A stretch of DNA of 64,000 nucleotides from HGM05232 sp036661515 (lineage in GTDB: Bacteria; Bacteroidota; Bacteroidia; Bacteroidales; Muribaculaceae): NCBI GenBank assembly GCA_036661515.1, contig JAVWYO010000001.1, positions 1 through 64,000 on the forward strand, given 5' to 3'. Under the pieces are notes generated by a model that saw nothing but the letters and a program-made list of their open reading frames with translations, did not search any database and was not told the origin of the DNA. A program made the translations under genes and the position numbers. Shown here piece after piece: positions 9,491-18,448 of this stretch. Within the stretch, counting starts at the first letter, position 1. The number at the start of each line of letters is the position of its first letter.

Positions 9491-10003
9491 TCAATCATTA
9501 TTGTAATGTAAACTATTTAATGCTCTAAGAACGTTGCATAACTTCTGTCCCCAATATGCCTCAAAATTATCTTTACACAGATACAAAATATCTTGTGTGT
9601 CATCGATTGGAGCCTCTTTTACTGATGAAATAAAATTATATAAATCTTGATATATATCAGCAAGGCATTCCGAGATACTTGCTGCAATAGGAGTATCTGA
9701 ATATTTCATATCATCTTCAAAAACTTCAAGATACACGTCATCGGGTCCCATTAAAGTTTCCATATTCCTACGAATACTCTCATAGTAGTCCTCATCAAGG
9801 TACGAATCGATAAAGGTACTACTATCAGAATCCCCTTTAAGCAGATCAGTAGCAGAGATATATAATCGTGGAAGTAATTTCAGTAACGAAAATATAAATG
9901 TTTCGCGTTCGATTTCGCGTGTTGTCTCTATTTCATTGCAATATTCATTTGCCAAAGCAATAAAGGCAATGCTATTAGTACTAAGTTTACTCGAATTTTC
10001 CAT
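9491..10003 (-). CDS. DUF5063 domain protein
   Basis: Acidic 170-residue protein, predicted all-helical and cytosolic, with no signal or membrane segment. The segments ALANEYCNEIE and FSLLKLLPRLYISATDLL are characteristic of DUF5063, a Bacteroidetes-restricted family of unknown function usually found beside nadD/gmk. It lies 11 nt after nadD and 33 nt before the M18 peptidase in the same operon. No function is assigned. Confidence 0.8.
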   Translation of the reverse strand: MENSSKLSTNSIAFIALANEYCNEIETTREIERETFIFSLLKLLPRLYISATDLLKGDSDSSTFIDSYLDEDYYESIRRNMETLMGPDDVYLEVFEDDMKYSDTPIAASISECLADIYQDLYNFISSVKEAPIDDTQDILYLCKDNFEAYWGQKLCNVLRALNSLHYNND

Positions 10004-10014
10004 AACATATCACA

Positions 10015-10605
10015 TTAAACGGTTTTATTTTCAATATATAACGAATTACGAAGCACAAAATCATATACATTTTCTGGCAAAAAAAAGTTCATGTTTTTAC
10101 CTGCTTTTATTCCTTCTCTTATGAACGATGATGATATTTCAATAATCGGTGCTTTGGTAAGAAACGTTACATTTTTTACTATATTTTTGTCATCAATATT
10201 ATATCCATTACGAGGATACACTATCACGCCATATCTTTGTATTATAAGTTCATTATCTTTCCATTTGTCAAAATTTGCCCAATTATCTGCGCCAATAATT
10301 ATTACAAATTCATCATCTGGAAATTTGGCCGAAAGGGCATTGAGCGTATTTATTGTATATGATGGTCGTGGTAACGTGTATTCAAATCCCGATGTAATAA
10401 CATCTTTACAACCTTTTGACACCATCTCTGCCATTCTCAGTCTCACGCTGTCATCTTTTAGATTGCATGAGCCCTTTAATGGATTTTCAGGCGATACCAT
10501 GAGCCACACTTTATCAACATCAGTGTATTGACTAATGTAGTTGGCAAGCATTGCATGCCCAATGTGGATAGGGTTAAACGACCCACCGAAAATACCTATC
10601 TTCAT
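10015..10605 (-). CDS. nadD: nicotinate-nucleotide adenylyltransferase
   Basis: Adenylates nicotinate mononucleotide to deamido-NAD in NAD synthesis. The protein is 196 residues with the nucleotidyltransferase motif GGSFNPIHIGH (8-18), a middle IIGADNW substrate segment, and the C-terminal ISSSFIRE motif. It is 14 nt downstream of gmk and 11 nt upstream of the DUF5063 gene, as in many Bacteroidales genomes. Confidence 0.96.
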   Translation of the reverse strand: MKIGIFGGSFNPIHIGHAMLANYISQYTDVDKVWLMVSPENPLKGSCNLKDDSVRLRMAEMVSKGCKDVITSGFEYTLPRPSYTINTLNALSAKFPDDEFVIIIGADNWANFDKWKDNELIIQRYGVIVYPRNGYNIDDKNIVKNVTFLTKAPIIEISSSFIREGIKAGKNMNFFLPENVYDFVLRNSLYIENKTV

Positions 10606-10619
10606 ATATACTGCGTCTA

Positions 10620-11192
10620 TTATTTACTTATAAAAGATTTTATGACATCGTGAGTTTCATTGATAGCGTCCATTAAAATATCATTTATAACTATTTTATC
10701 AAATTCTGGAGCAAATGAAATTTCAAAAGATGCTTTATCCACACGCTGATTAATAGCATCTATCGTATCAGTCCCTCGTGATAAAAGACGATGTTTAAGA
10801 GTGTCAATGCTTGGTGGCTGAATAAAAATAGACAACGCATCATCTTTAAATTGCTTTTTCACATTAATCCCTCCTTTTACATCAATGTCAAGAATGACAT
10901 TTCTGCCTGATTCTCTAATACGGGCTATCTCTTTGCGTAGAGTACCATAAAATCGACCTGGATACACCTCTTCATATTCAACAAGTTCATTTTCAGTAAT
11001 TGCCTTATTAAAATCATCTAATGATAAAAAGTAATAGCTCACGCCATCTTGTTCACCACGACGTGGCTCTCTATTGGTTGCCGAAATAGAAAACTCCATA
11101 TTTAAGTCATTACCTTTTATAAGCTCACTTATAATAGTAGATTTTCCACAACCCGATGGTGCTGATATAATTATTATTTTACCTATTGCCAT
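10620..11192 (-). CDS. gmk: guanylate kinase
   Basis: Phosphorylates GMP to GDP. The 190-residue protein has the P-loop SAPSGCGKST (10-19), the GMP-binding SATNREPRRGEQDG region and YEEVYPGRFYGT, plus the VILDIDVKGG Walker B-like strand. It sits between yicC (9 nt away) and nadD (14 nt away), so translation is probably coupled. Confidence 0.97.
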   Translation of the reverse strand: MAIGKIIIISAPSGCGKSTIISELIKGNDLNMEFSISATNREPRRGEQDGVSYYFLSLDDFNKAITENELVEYEEVYPGRFYGTLRKEIARIRESGRNVILDIDVKGGINVKKQFKDDALSIFIQPPSIDTLKHRLLSRGTDTIDAINQRVDKASFEISFAPEFDKIVINDILMDAINETHDVIKSFISK

Positions 11193-11201
11193 ATATGAAT
11201 C

Positions 11202-12077
11202 TTACATTATATTTAATACCTGTTCCTTCATTTGTTCAAGTTCATCTTTCATTCTCACAACAATACGTTGCATTTCGGGGTGGTTAGATTTTGAGCCAAG
11301 AGTATTAATTTCTCTTCCCATCTCTTGAGTGATAAAGCCTAATTTTTTTCCTTGCCCATGCCCATTATTCATTGTGTCGATAAAATAATCAAGATGATTG
11401 CGTAGGCGAAGTTTCTCTTCATTAATATCTAATTTCTCTATGTAAAATATCATTTCTTGCTCAAATCTACCTCTGTCATATTCTGCACCCTCCATTTTTG
11501 CAAGAGATTCTTGAATACGTGATTTAATTTTAGTCACACGCTCTGCCTCATAAGGTTCCACATCTTTCAATCGTGCGCTAATATTAGCAATTTTCTCTTT
11601 AAAGAATGTTTCCAATCGTGCACCTTCTTGTGCCCGAAAAGCAATAAGCGAATGTATTGCTTTATCCACTGCTTCAGTTAGAACAACTAATTCTCCATCA
11701 TCTATCACATCACCATCATTTGATTTCAAGGCATCAGGTAAGCGCAATAATGTAGCATACCAATCTTGAGGTAAAGGAATATTTAAATTTTTCGACATTT
11801 CCTCAATTTGTAATTTGTATGATGTGAGTAGTGGTATATTCAAAGGAACTACTACATTATTACTATTAGTCTCAGCAGAAATATATAAATCTACTTTCCC
11901 TCGTTCAAGAAGTCGTGAAACGTTATTGCGTAACTCAAGTTCTTTTTCACGATATATTTGTGGGAGTCTCACCGACAAATCAAGCTGTTTACTGTTTAGT
12001 GATTTGATTTCCACAGTGATTTTCTTATTATTATAAGTAATGACTGCTTTGCCAAATCCTGTCATTGATAGAATCAT
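11202..12077 (-). CDS. yicC: YicC family endoribonuclease-like protein
   Basis: Family of stress-linked endoribonucleases (YicC N-terminal plus DUF1732 C-terminal domain). The 291 residues begin MILSMTGFGKA and continue with EIKSLNSKQLDLSVRLP, the conserved N-terminal block. The C-terminus has EEKLRLRNHLDYF and GKKLGFITQEMGREINTLGSK, the hallmark of DUF1732. It is the first gene of the yicC-gmk-nadD operon and diverges from tsaB, with a -7 box TAATTTTG at 12100-12093. Confidence 0.92.
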   Translation of the reverse strand: MILSMTGFGKAVITYNNKKITVEIKSLNSKQLDLSVRLPQIYREKELELRNNVSRLLERGKVDLYISAETNSNNVVVPLNIPLLTSYKLQIEEMSKNLNIPLPQDWYATLLRLPDALKSNDGDVIDDGELVVLTEAVDKAIHSLIAFRAQEGARLETFFKEKIANISARLKDVEPYEAERVTKIKSRIQESLAKMEGAEYDRGRFEQEMIFYIEKLDINEEKLRLRNHLDYFIDTMNNGHGQGKKLGFITQEMGREINTLGSKSNHPEMQRIVVRMKDELEQMKEQVLNIM

Positions 12078-12092
12078 TATAAAGTTTTTTTA

Positions 12093-12100
12093 CAAAATTA
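12093..12100 (-). promoter_or_regulatory. -7 promoter box of the yicC operon
   Basis: TAATTTTG on the minus strand, about 16 nt upstream of the yicC ATG. A TTG lies 22 nt further up, close to the usual 19-21. It faces away from the tsaB box at 12144-12151, forming a compact divergent promoter region. Confidence 0.45.
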
Positions 12101-12143
12101 ATGCGATATTTGAAAGCAATGGCAATAAAAACAGAAAAAGTGG

Positions 12144-12151
12144 TAATTTTG
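12144..12151 (+). promoter_or_regulatory. -7 promoter box of tsaB
   Basis: TAATTTTGC matches the -7 consensus and predicts a leader of about 15 nt before the ATG at 12172. This argues against the longer open frame that begins at 12040 and overlaps yicC. No well-spaced -33 TTTG is present. Confidence 0.5.
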
Positions 12152-12171
12152 CACTAATTATTTTTACTGAC

Positions 12172-12867
12172 ATGGCAAATATACTAAATATTGAGACATC
12201 AACCGATGTTTGTTCGGTAGCTCTTTCTTCAGAAGGTGGAATTTTAATTCATCACGAAGATTTTAAAGGTCAAAATCATGCACTACTTTTAAGTGGATTC
12301 ATTGAAGATGTCCTAAAATATGTAGCCAGTAGAGAGATAAAACTCGATGCTGTGGCTATAAGCATAGGTCCTGGTTCTTATACAGGTCTTAGAATTGGAT
12401 TATCTGAGGCTAAAGGATTATGTTTTGGGCTCGGAATACCATTGATTGGTATTGATACACTTAAACTACTGGCTGTATCTGTAATGTTTAATCATGAAAT
12501 TACAGATGACGACACCTTATTCGTGCCAATGATTGACGCACGGCGTATGGAGGTATTTACTGGTGTATATGACATTGCTCTTAATGAGATTATCAAGCAA
12601 GCCCCATTAATTATTGATGAAAATGCTTTTAGCGATTTAATTAATACTGGAAAGAAATTATTATTCTTCGGAAATGGTGCCGAGAAAACCTACAATGCAA
12701 TAAAAAATGATAATATCAAGTTTATTCCTAATATTAAACCTGTCGCTTTGGATATGATAGCTTTATCGGAAAAGGCATTTCGTAATAATGATTTTATTGA
12801 TTTAGCATATTCTACACCAAAATATCTCAAAGAATTTCAAGCCACAATATCAAAAAAAGCGTTATAA
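12172..12867 (+). CDS. tsaB: tRNA threonylcarbamoyladenosine biosynthesis protein TsaB
   Basis: Partner of TsaD and TsaE in making the t6A base next to the anticodon of ANN-decoding tRNAs; a catalytically inactive ASKHA-fold paralogue of TsaD. The 231-residue protein starts MANILNIETSTDVCSVAL and contains the diagnostic SIGPGSYTGLRIGLSEAKGL motif. The frame is open upstream to 12040, but that stretch is unlike TsaB and covers the promoter, so the ATG at 12172 is used. It diverges from yicC. Confidence 0.95.
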   Translation: MANILNIETSTDVCSVALSSEGGILIHHEDFKGQNHALLLSGFIEDVLKYVASREIKLDAVAISIGPGSYTGLRIGLSEAKGLCFGLGIPLIGIDTLKLLAVSVMFNHEITDDDTLFVPMIDARRMEVFTGVYDIALNEIIKQAPLIIDENAFSDLINTGKKLLFFGNGAEKTYNAIKNDNIKFIPNIKPVALDMIALSEKAFRNNDFIDLAYSTPKYLKEFQATISKKAL

Positions 12868-12935
12868 TTAATAACAAGATTGAGATTTTATTGATTATAA
12901 ATTAACTCAGTCATTTTAATTGTCTATATTTGTAT

Positions 12936-13562
12936 ATGAATAATTATCCCGATTTAGATATGCTAAAATATAATTCACAACTAAAATCACTTGTACTGCC
13001 TGAATATGGTAGAAATGTACAACAAATGATTGATCATTGTGTTGCTATCCCTGATAAGGAAGAGCGCACTCGTTGTGCATTCTCCATAATTCAAATTATG
13101 GGAAACCTGTTTCCTCATCTTAGAGATGTTGAAGATTTTAAACACAAGTTATGGGACCATCTTGCAATAATGTCGGGTTTTAAACTCGATATAGATTTCC
13201 CATGCGAAGTAATAAAGGAGGAAAATCTCTTCACAAAGCCCGAAAAAGTGGATTACAAGTTATCTCCAATAAAATTTCGTCATTATGGCAAGACTATTGA
13301 GATGATGATTGAGCGGGCTGCGGTGTATCCCGAAGGAGAAGAAAAAGATGTTCTCATTTCGCTTATCGCTCATCACATGAAGAAATTAATATTTTCTATA
13401 AATAAAGATGGCGTGGAAGATGAGAAGATTCTTAATGATCTCTATCACTATTCTCATGGGAAAATAAAGCTCGATGCCGCTACTTATAAGTTGCGAGTAT
13501 TCAAGGAAGCACCTGCGCCACAGCAAGCTCCTGCACGTAAAATGAGAAAGAAATCAAAATAA
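12936..13562 (+). CDS. DUF4290 family protein
   Basis: Cytosolic protein of 208 residues belonging to DUF4290, a Bacteroidetes family of unknown function. Recognisable segments are LPEYGRNVQQMIDHC, the helical middle FPHLRDVEDFKHKLWDHLAIMS and a basic C-terminus ending RKMRKKSK. The start is uncertain: a -7-like box TATATTTG ends at 12932, only 3 nt before the ATG at 12936. The ATG at 12960 (MLKYNSQLKSLVLPEYG) would give a normal leader and matches where family members usually begin. It is followed at 31 nt by murA and then rimM, a conserved Bacteroidetes order. Confidence 0.85.
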   Translation: MNNYPDLDMLKYNSQLKSLVLPEYGRNVQQMIDHCVAIPDKEERTRCAFSIIQIMGNLFPHLRDVEDFKHKLWDHLAIMSGFKLDIDFPCEVIKEENLFTKPEKVDYKLSPIKFRHYGKTIEMMIERAAVYPEGEEKDVLISLIAHHMKKLIFSINKDGVEDEKILNDLYHYSHGKIKLDAATYKLRVFKEAPAPQQAPARKMRKKSK

Positions 13563-13593
13563 ATATTACTAACCTTATATAAAACGTATAGCC

Positions 13594-14901
13594 ATGAGTA
13601 CATTTGTAGTAGAAGGTGGTCATAAACTCCATGGAGATATTTTCCCACAAGGGGCAAAGAATGAAGCATTAGAGATACTTTGTGCAACATTATTAACCCC
13701 CGACAAAGTTACTATTTCCAATCTTCCCGACATTCTTGATGTGAATAACTTGATTTCCCTCTTAAAGGATATGGGGGTGAAGGTTACAAAAGAAGCACAG
13801 GGCAGTTACATATTTCAAGCAAATAACATAAATCTTAATTATTTGCAAGATAAAGAATTCTTGTCTAAAGCAGCATCACTTCGTGGCTCTGTAATGATTA
13901 TAGGTCCATTAGTTGCACGTTTTGGATATGCAGTTCTACCTAAGCCCGGTGGCGATAAAATTGGTCGTCGCCGCTTAGATACTCACTTTATAGGTATTCA
14001 AAAACTTGGCGCTGAATTTAATTATAAATCAGCAGAGCATCTTTATGAAGTAAAAGCCGACAAATTAAAAGGTGCATATATGCTCCTTGATGAAGCATCT
14101 GTTACTGGTACTGCAAATATATTAATGGCAGCAGTACTTGCTGAGGGTAAAACTACAATATACAATGCTGCATGTGAGCCTTATATTCAACAATTGTCAA
14201 AAATGCTCATTTCTATGGGCGCAAATATTTCTGGCGTGGGTTCAAATCTCCTTATTATAGAAGGAGTAAAAGAACTACATGGCTGCAAACATCGTATTCT
14301 ACCCGATATGATTGAAGTAGGCAGCTTTATTGGTATGGCTGCTATGACTGGTTCTGAAATAACACTTAAAAATGTGTCATTCGATGATTTAGGAATTATT
14401 CCCGATAGCTTCAAGCGACTCGGTATAACTATCGAACATAGGAATGATGATATTTATATTCCATCTCATGATGGGTATGAGATAGAAACATTCATAGATG
14501 GTTCAATAATGACATTTGCCGATGCTACATGGCCTGGACTATCGCCCGACTTGCTAAGTGTGTTCTTAGTCGTTGCCACACAAGCAAAGGGGTGTGTGTT
14601 GATACATCAAAAAATGTTTGAAAGCAGGTTATTCTTTGTAGATAAACTCATTGATATGGGTGCTCAAATAATTCTTTGTGATCCTCACCGCGCAGCGGTA
14701 ATTGGTTCTGGAAAAATAAACTCTTTGCGTGCCACTAACATGGTATCTCCAGATATTCGTGCTGGTATTGCAATGCTTATTGCAGCTATGTCGGCAAAAG
14801 GGACGAGCTATATTCATAATATAGATCAAATTGACCGTGGCTATCAAGACATCGACAAGCGCCTCAATGAAATTGGAGCTAATATAATTCGCACATCTTA
14901 G
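13594..14901 (+). CDS. murA: UDP-N-acetylglucosamine 1-carboxyvinyltransferase
   Basis: First committed enzyme of peptidoglycan synthesis, transferring enolpyruvate from PEP to UDP-GlcNAc. The 435-residue protein has the EPSP-synthase-like double fold, with GAKNEALEILCATLL near the N-terminus. The active-site loop is KPGGDKIGRRRLDTH (117-131), where the residue equivalent to the fosfomycin target Cys115 of E. coli is Asp121. Asp at this position is known in other bacteria to keep activity and give intrinsic fosfomycin resistance. It lies between DUF4290 and rimM, 14 nt before the latter. Confidence 0.96.
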   Translation: MSTFVVEGGHKLHGDIFPQGAKNEALEILCATLLTPDKVTISNLPDILDVNNLISLLKDMGVKVTKEAQGSYIFQANNINLNYLQDKEFLSKAASLRGSVMIIGPLVARFGYAVLPKPGGDKIGRRRLDTHFIGIQKLGAEFNYKSAEHLYEVKADKLKGAYMLLDEASVTGTANILMAAVLAEGKTTIYNAACEPYIQQLSKMLISMGANISGVGSNLLIIEGVKELHGCKHRILPDMIEVGSFIGMAAMTGSEITLKNVSFDDLGIIPDSFKRLGITIEHRNDDIYIPSHDGYEIETFIDGSIMTFADATWPGLSPDLLSVFLVVATQAKGCVLIHQKMFESRLFFVDKLIDMGAQIILCDPHRAAVIGSGKINSLRATNMVSPDIRAGIAMLIAAMSAKGTSYIHNIDQIDRGYQDIDKRLNEIGANIIRTS

Positions 14902-14915
14902 AACACTAATAATCA

Positions 14916-15434
14916 ATGATTACGAGAGAAGAAATCATAGAAATTGGCTCATTTAATAAACCGCATGGAATTTCAGGCGAAATTTCGGCTTCTTTCATTT
15001 GTGATGCCAGTGAAGTCAAAAAATTCAGTTGCCTTATAATTGATATAAATGGTATTTTTGTCCCATTCTTTATTGAAGGAATAAGAGAGAAAAATGACCA
15101 CACATTATTACTTAAACTAAGTGATATTGATTCCGAAGAAAGTGCTAAAGGTTTCTACAAAAATGATATATTTGCACTGAAAAATGAATATATCGAAAGC
15201 GAAGTTGAAGAAGCACCAGCCGATTTCTTTATAGGGTTTAAAGTCATTGATTCAAAATTAGGACTAATTGGTGAGATTGTCGATATTGACGATTCAACCG
15301 AGAATGCATTGTTTATAATCGAAAAAGATGACAACGAATATTATATTCCAATCACCGACGATTTCATTAATGATATTGATGAAGATAAAAATATTATCTA
15401 TATGTCACTACCAGAAGGAATCCTTAATTTATGA
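14916..15434 (+). CDS. rimM: ribosome maturation factor RimM
   Basis: Assists 30S subunit maturation by binding S19 at the 16S rRNA 3' domain. The protein is 172 residues; the N-terminal RimM domain shows EIGSFNKPHGISGEISA, and the C-terminal PRC-barrel shows FFIGFKVIDSKLGLIGEIVDI and YYIPITDDFI. It follows murA by 14 nt. An imperfect GTTGGAGCA/TGCTTCCAAC inverted repeat (15447-15491) lies downstream and may end the transcript. Confidence 0.93.
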   Translation: MITREEIIEIGSFNKPHGISGEISASFICDASEVKKFSCLIIDINGIFVPFFIEGIREKNDHTLLLKLSDIDSEESAKGFYKNDIFALKNEYIESEVEEAPADFFIGFKVIDSKLGLIGEIVDIDDSTENALFIIEKDDNEYYIPITDDFINDIDEDKNIIYMSLPEGILNL

Positions 15435-15552
15435 TTTTTTGTATGAGTTGGAGCAATAGTATTAAATAATTATAAAAAACATGCTTCCAACGAAATACCA
15501 ATCAGTTATTTATTTAATTTAGCAATTCAAAACCGAAAAAATATTATACGTT

Positions 15553-15879
15553 ATGAGCGATAATGAAATTAAAGAATATGATGAAGATGAAGCTATAAAA
15601 TTCATCAAAAATTTTATTCCGCAAGAGATTAAAAACAAGTATAGCGATGACGATATCCTTATCATTATGGATATAATGTTTGATTATTATGAAGATAAAG
15701 GATATCTTGATATCGATAACGATGATGAAGAAAGCGATATTAGTATCCCTGACTTAGTTGGTCATGTTAAAAATACGCTTCGCAAGGATATTGATAATGT
15801 CATAGAAATGGACGATGTCATGAGCCTTGTGCTTGGCGAATTAGAATATGAGAAATCAATCGGAATGTATGAGGATTAG
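15553..15879 (+). CDS. small acidic conserved protein of unknown function
   Basis: A 108-residue, very acidic protein (many Asp and Glu) predicted to be helical, with no signal or membrane segment. I recall similar short proteins in Bacteroidales genomes (pattern E-E-A-hh-hh-I-K-N-ahh-PQEhK-hSDDD), but no named family comes to mind. It ends 4 nt before an OmpA-like gene, so the two are probably co-translated. The function is unknown. Confidence 0.75.
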   Translation: MSDNEIKEYDEDEAIKFIKNFIPQEIKNKYSDDDILIIMDIMFDYYEDKGYLDIDNDDEESDISIPDLVGHVKNTLRKDIDNVIEMDDVMSLVLGELEYEKSIGMYED

Positions 15880-15883
15880 ATGA

Positions 15884-16561
15884 ATGTTTAATAAAAAAAT
15901 ATATATAATTGCCTGTTCAATATTCCTTTCTGCGTTTTTTTCCCCAGTTACAAGCTATGGAAAAGATGGTGGGGAAAAATATAATAACGTAAAAGAAAAA
16001 TCATCTAAGGCTCAAAAAGTAGCCGAAGATTTATATGATTTGACACTTGAAGAAAACTTTGAACGCCCTCATCTTGGTAAATATGCTAATAAAATAGCTC
16101 CATTTCAAAAAGAACAAGCTAAGGCATTAAAACGTGAAAAATTTAAGACCGAATTAATGCGTAATGGAGAAGTTATTGTTATAACAATTCCTGCGGGGAA
16201 TCTATATTTACCAAATGATACCGCCCTTTGTGACGCTGCTTCGATATATCTTCGCCCGTTTTTGAAATTTCTTAAAACGCCCGACATGTATCGATTAATG
16301 CTTGTTATGCACACTGATAATACGGGAACTGATAACTATACTTTTAATCTTTCTAAGACAAGAGTAGAAGCAGTATTTGATTGGTTTGATAACCAAAAAA
16401 TAAATACCGATTTTATAATTCCTTATGCTCTTGGTGGCAGTGAGCCAATGCTTTCTAATAATTCTTCAGTAAATAGAGCCGAGAACCGACGATTAGAAAT
16501 ATACATTGTGCCAGGGAAGGCTATGATTGAAATGGCTAAAAAAGGCACAATTACATTATGA
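15884..16561 (+). CDS. OmpA-like (OmpA/MotB domain) envelope protein
   Basis: Predicted secreted or periplasmic protein of 225 residues. It has an N-terminal signal (about 1-26, ending near SYG), a charged middle part, and a C-terminal OmpA/MotB peptidoglycan-binding domain (about 95-215). The domain shows the family features MHTDNTGTDNYTFNLSKTRVEAV and NRAENRRLEIYIV. The sequence lacks an N-terminal beta-barrel, so it is a soluble or tethered peptidoglycan-binding protein and not a porin. It is directly downstream of the small acidic protein gene. Confidence 0.87.
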   Translation: MFNKKIYIIACSIFLSAFFSPVTSYGKDGGEKYNNVKEKSSKAQKVAEDLYDLTLEENFERPHLGKYANKIAPFQKEQAKALKREKFKTELMRNGEVIVITIPAGNLYLPNDTALCDAASIYLRPFLKFLKTPDMYRLMLVMHTDNTGTDNYTFNLSKTRVEAVFDWFDNQKINTDFIIPYALGGSEPMLSNNSSVNRAENRRLEIYIVPGKAMIEMAKKGTITL

Positions 16562-16563
16562 TT

Positions 16564-16598
16564 TTTGTGCCCAATGTGCAAATTATTGACTAATTTTG
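16564..16598 (+). promoter_or_regulatory. candidate proS promoter
   Basis: A TTTG (16564-16567) and TAATTTTG (16591-16598) are separated by 23 nt, slightly longer than the usual 19-21. The leader to the ATG at 16635 would be about 30 nt. Confidence 0.45.
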
Positions 16599-16634
16599 CA
16601 CATTATTTCTGTATAAATTAAAGTAATATATATA

Positions 16635-18116
16635 ATGGCAAAAGAGCTTAAGAACCTTACCAAGAGAGCGGATAACTACTCTCAATGGTATAATGAGCTT
16701 GTGGTAAAAGCTGACTTAGCTGAACAATCAGCTGTGCGTGGATGTATGGTAATCAAACCTTATGGCTATGCTATTTGGGAAAAAATACAACGTCAATTAG
16801 ACGATATGTTTAAGGAAACAGGGCATGTTAATGCCTATTTCCCTCTACTTATCCCTAAATCTTTTCTTAGCAAAGAAGCCGACCACGTAGAAGGTTTTGC
16901 TAAAGAATGTGCCGTAGTAACACACTATCGCCTTAAAAATGCGCCTGATGGAAATGGGGTAGTGGTTGACCCAGAAGCTAAACTTGAAGAGGAGTTAATC
17001 ATTCGTCCTACTTCTGAAACTATTATTTGGAACACATATAAAAATTGGATTCAATCATATCGCGATCTTCCTATATTGTGTAACCAATGGGCTAATGTTT
17101 TCCGCTGGGAAATGCGTACGCGCATGTTTTTACGTACGGCTGAATTCCTTTGGCAAGAAGGGCACACAGCTCATGCAACAAAAGACGAAGCTCTTGAAGA
17201 GGCTATAAGAATGTTGAATATATATGCCGAGTTCGCAGAAAAATACATGGCAGTTCCTGTAATTAAAGGTGTCAAATCGGCTAACGAACGTTTTGCTGGA
17301 GCCCTCGATACTTATACTATTGAAGCCATGATGCAAGACGGTAAAGCTCTCCAATCGGGAACATCTCATTTCCTTGGACAAAATTTTGCCAAGGCGTTTG
17401 ACGTTAAGTTTATTAATAAAAACAACGAACTTGAATATGTATGGGCTACATCATGGGGCGTTTCTACTCGCTTAATTGGAGCTCTAATAATGGCACATTC
17501 CGATGATAATGGACTCGTTTTGCCTCCACACTTAGCTCCGATACAGGTAGTGATTATACCAATTTATAAAGATGACACCCAACTTGCAACTATCAATGAA
17601 AAGGTGTTGCCAATAATGGCAAATCTAAAAAAATTAGGAATAAGCGTCAAGTACGATAATAGTGACAATCGCCGTCCTGGATTTAAATTTGCTGACTACG
17701 AATTAAAGGGAGTCCCTGTTCGCTTAGCAATAGGTGCAAGAGATATCGAGAATGGAACAATAGAGATAATGCGACGTGATACACTTGAAAAATCATCAGT
17801 ATCAATAGATAATATCGAACAACAAGTCGCTAACTTACTTGAAGAGATACAACAAAATATCTTCACTAAAGCCCTTAACTTCCGCGAAGCTCACACTGTA
17901 AAAGTTGACACATACGATGAATTTAAGGAAAAAATAGAAGAAGGGTACTTCATATTAGCTCATTGGGATGGCACTACCGAAACCGAAGAAAAAATAAAGG
18001 AAGACACTAAAGCAACCCTTCGTTGTATTCCTTTAGATGGGGATAAAACGCCTGGAAAATGTATTGTAACAGGAAAACCATCAGCTCAAAGAGTAATATT
18101 TGCTCGCAATTATTAG
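16635..18116 (+). CDS. proS: prolyl-tRNA synthetase, archaeal/eukaryotic-type (short form)
   Basis: Class II aminoacyl-tRNA synthetase charging tRNA-Pro. At 493 residues it belongs to the shorter archaeal-like group without the bacterial editing insertion. Class II motif 2 shows [32 protein letters not shown], and RPTSETIIW precedes it. Motif 3 is represented by [23 protein letters not shown]. An anticodon-binding domain begins near QVVIIPIYK, followed by a C-terminal domain ending in Tyr (FARNY), as usual in this group. It is monocistronic, bounded by its own promoter and a 20-bp terminator stem. Confidence 0.95.
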   Translation: MAKELKNLTKRADNYSQWYNELVVKADLAEQSAVRGCMVIKPYGYAIWEKIQRQLDDMFKETGHVNAYFPLLIPKSFLSKEADHVEGFAKECAVVTHYRLKNAPDGNGVVVDPEAKLEEELIIRPTSETIIWNTYKNWIQSYRDLPILCNQWANVFRWEMRTRMFLRTAEFLWQEGHTAHATKDEALEEAIRMLNIYAEFAEKYMAVPVIKGVKSANERFAGALDTYTIEAMMQDGKALQSGTSHFLGQNFAKAFDVKFINKNNELEYVWATSWGVSTRLIGALIMAHSDDNGLVLPPHLAPIQVVIIPIYKDDTQLATINEKVLPIMANLKKLGISVKYDNSDNRRPGFKFADYELKGVPVRLAIGARDIENGTIEIMRRDTLEKSSVSIDNIEQQVANLLEEIQQNIFTKALNFREAHTVKVDTYDEFKEKIEEGYFILAHWDGTTETEEKIKEDTKATLRCIPLDGDKTPGKCIVTGKPSAQRVIFARNY

Positions 18117-18142
18117 TCTATATAGAATAATACAATTACAAT

Positions 18143-18191
18143 TATAATCAATAACGCACAAGCCACCATGACTTGTGCGTTATTGATTATA
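18143..18191. terminator. proS terminator, 20-bp perfect stem
   Basis: Arms 18143-18162 and 18172-18191 are exact reverse complements around a 9-nt loop; the GC core is AACGCACAAG/CTTGTGCGTT. There is no long T-run after it, but the AT-rich flank extends the stem. Confidence 0.7.
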
Positions 18192-18283
18192 TGCAAAAAT
18201 ATAAGTAAAAAAGCCTTTCCAACGCCAAATTATAGTCGAATATTGTGTTAAATATGATAATTTTACAAAAATATGCCAGTAAA

Positions 18284-18316
18284 TTTGTTGGTATATAATA
18301 ATTATATATATCTTTG
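18284..18316 (+). promoter_or_regulatory. complete promoter of the sigma-factor gene
   Basis: -33 TTTG (18284-18287), a 21-nt spacer and -7 TATCTTTG (18309-18316) match the Bacteroidetes consensus. The start point would be near 18323, giving an unusually long leader of about 125 nt. Confidence 0.65.
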
Positions 18317-18321
18317 CTACA

Positions 18322-18364
18322 ACCAATAAATGTAACATCATATATAATCCTGTTATTTATTGGT
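18322..18364 (+). promoter_or_regulatory. stem-loop at the predicted 5' end of the sigma-factor mRNA
   Basis: ACCAATAAAT(gt)AACA (18322-18337) can pair with TGTTATTTATTGGT (18351-18364), leaving a GT bulge and a 13-nt loop. It coincides with the first transcribed bases predicted from the -7 box, so it may protect the 5' end, act as an operator, or be a chance AT-rich pairing. Confidence 0.4.
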
Positions 18365-18448
18365 CACAAATAACTAATAGTTACGAACTTAAAAATCAAA
18401 TTTGCCTATTGACCCTACATTACTCTAATAATAAAAAAATAACTGGTA

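Larger units (their letters stand above)
18117..18448. other. intergenic region with proS terminator and sigma-gene promoter/leader
   Basis: The 332 nt contain the proS terminator (18143-18191), a complete promoter (18284-18316), a stem-loop at the predicted transcript start (18322-18364) and about 85 nt of unstructured-looking AT-rich leader. No coding region is seen. Confidence 0.6.

Noticed and set aside
12040..12171. N-terminal extension of TsaB
   Set aside because: The extra 44 residues overlap the yicC start and both divergent promoter boxes and do not resemble TsaB.
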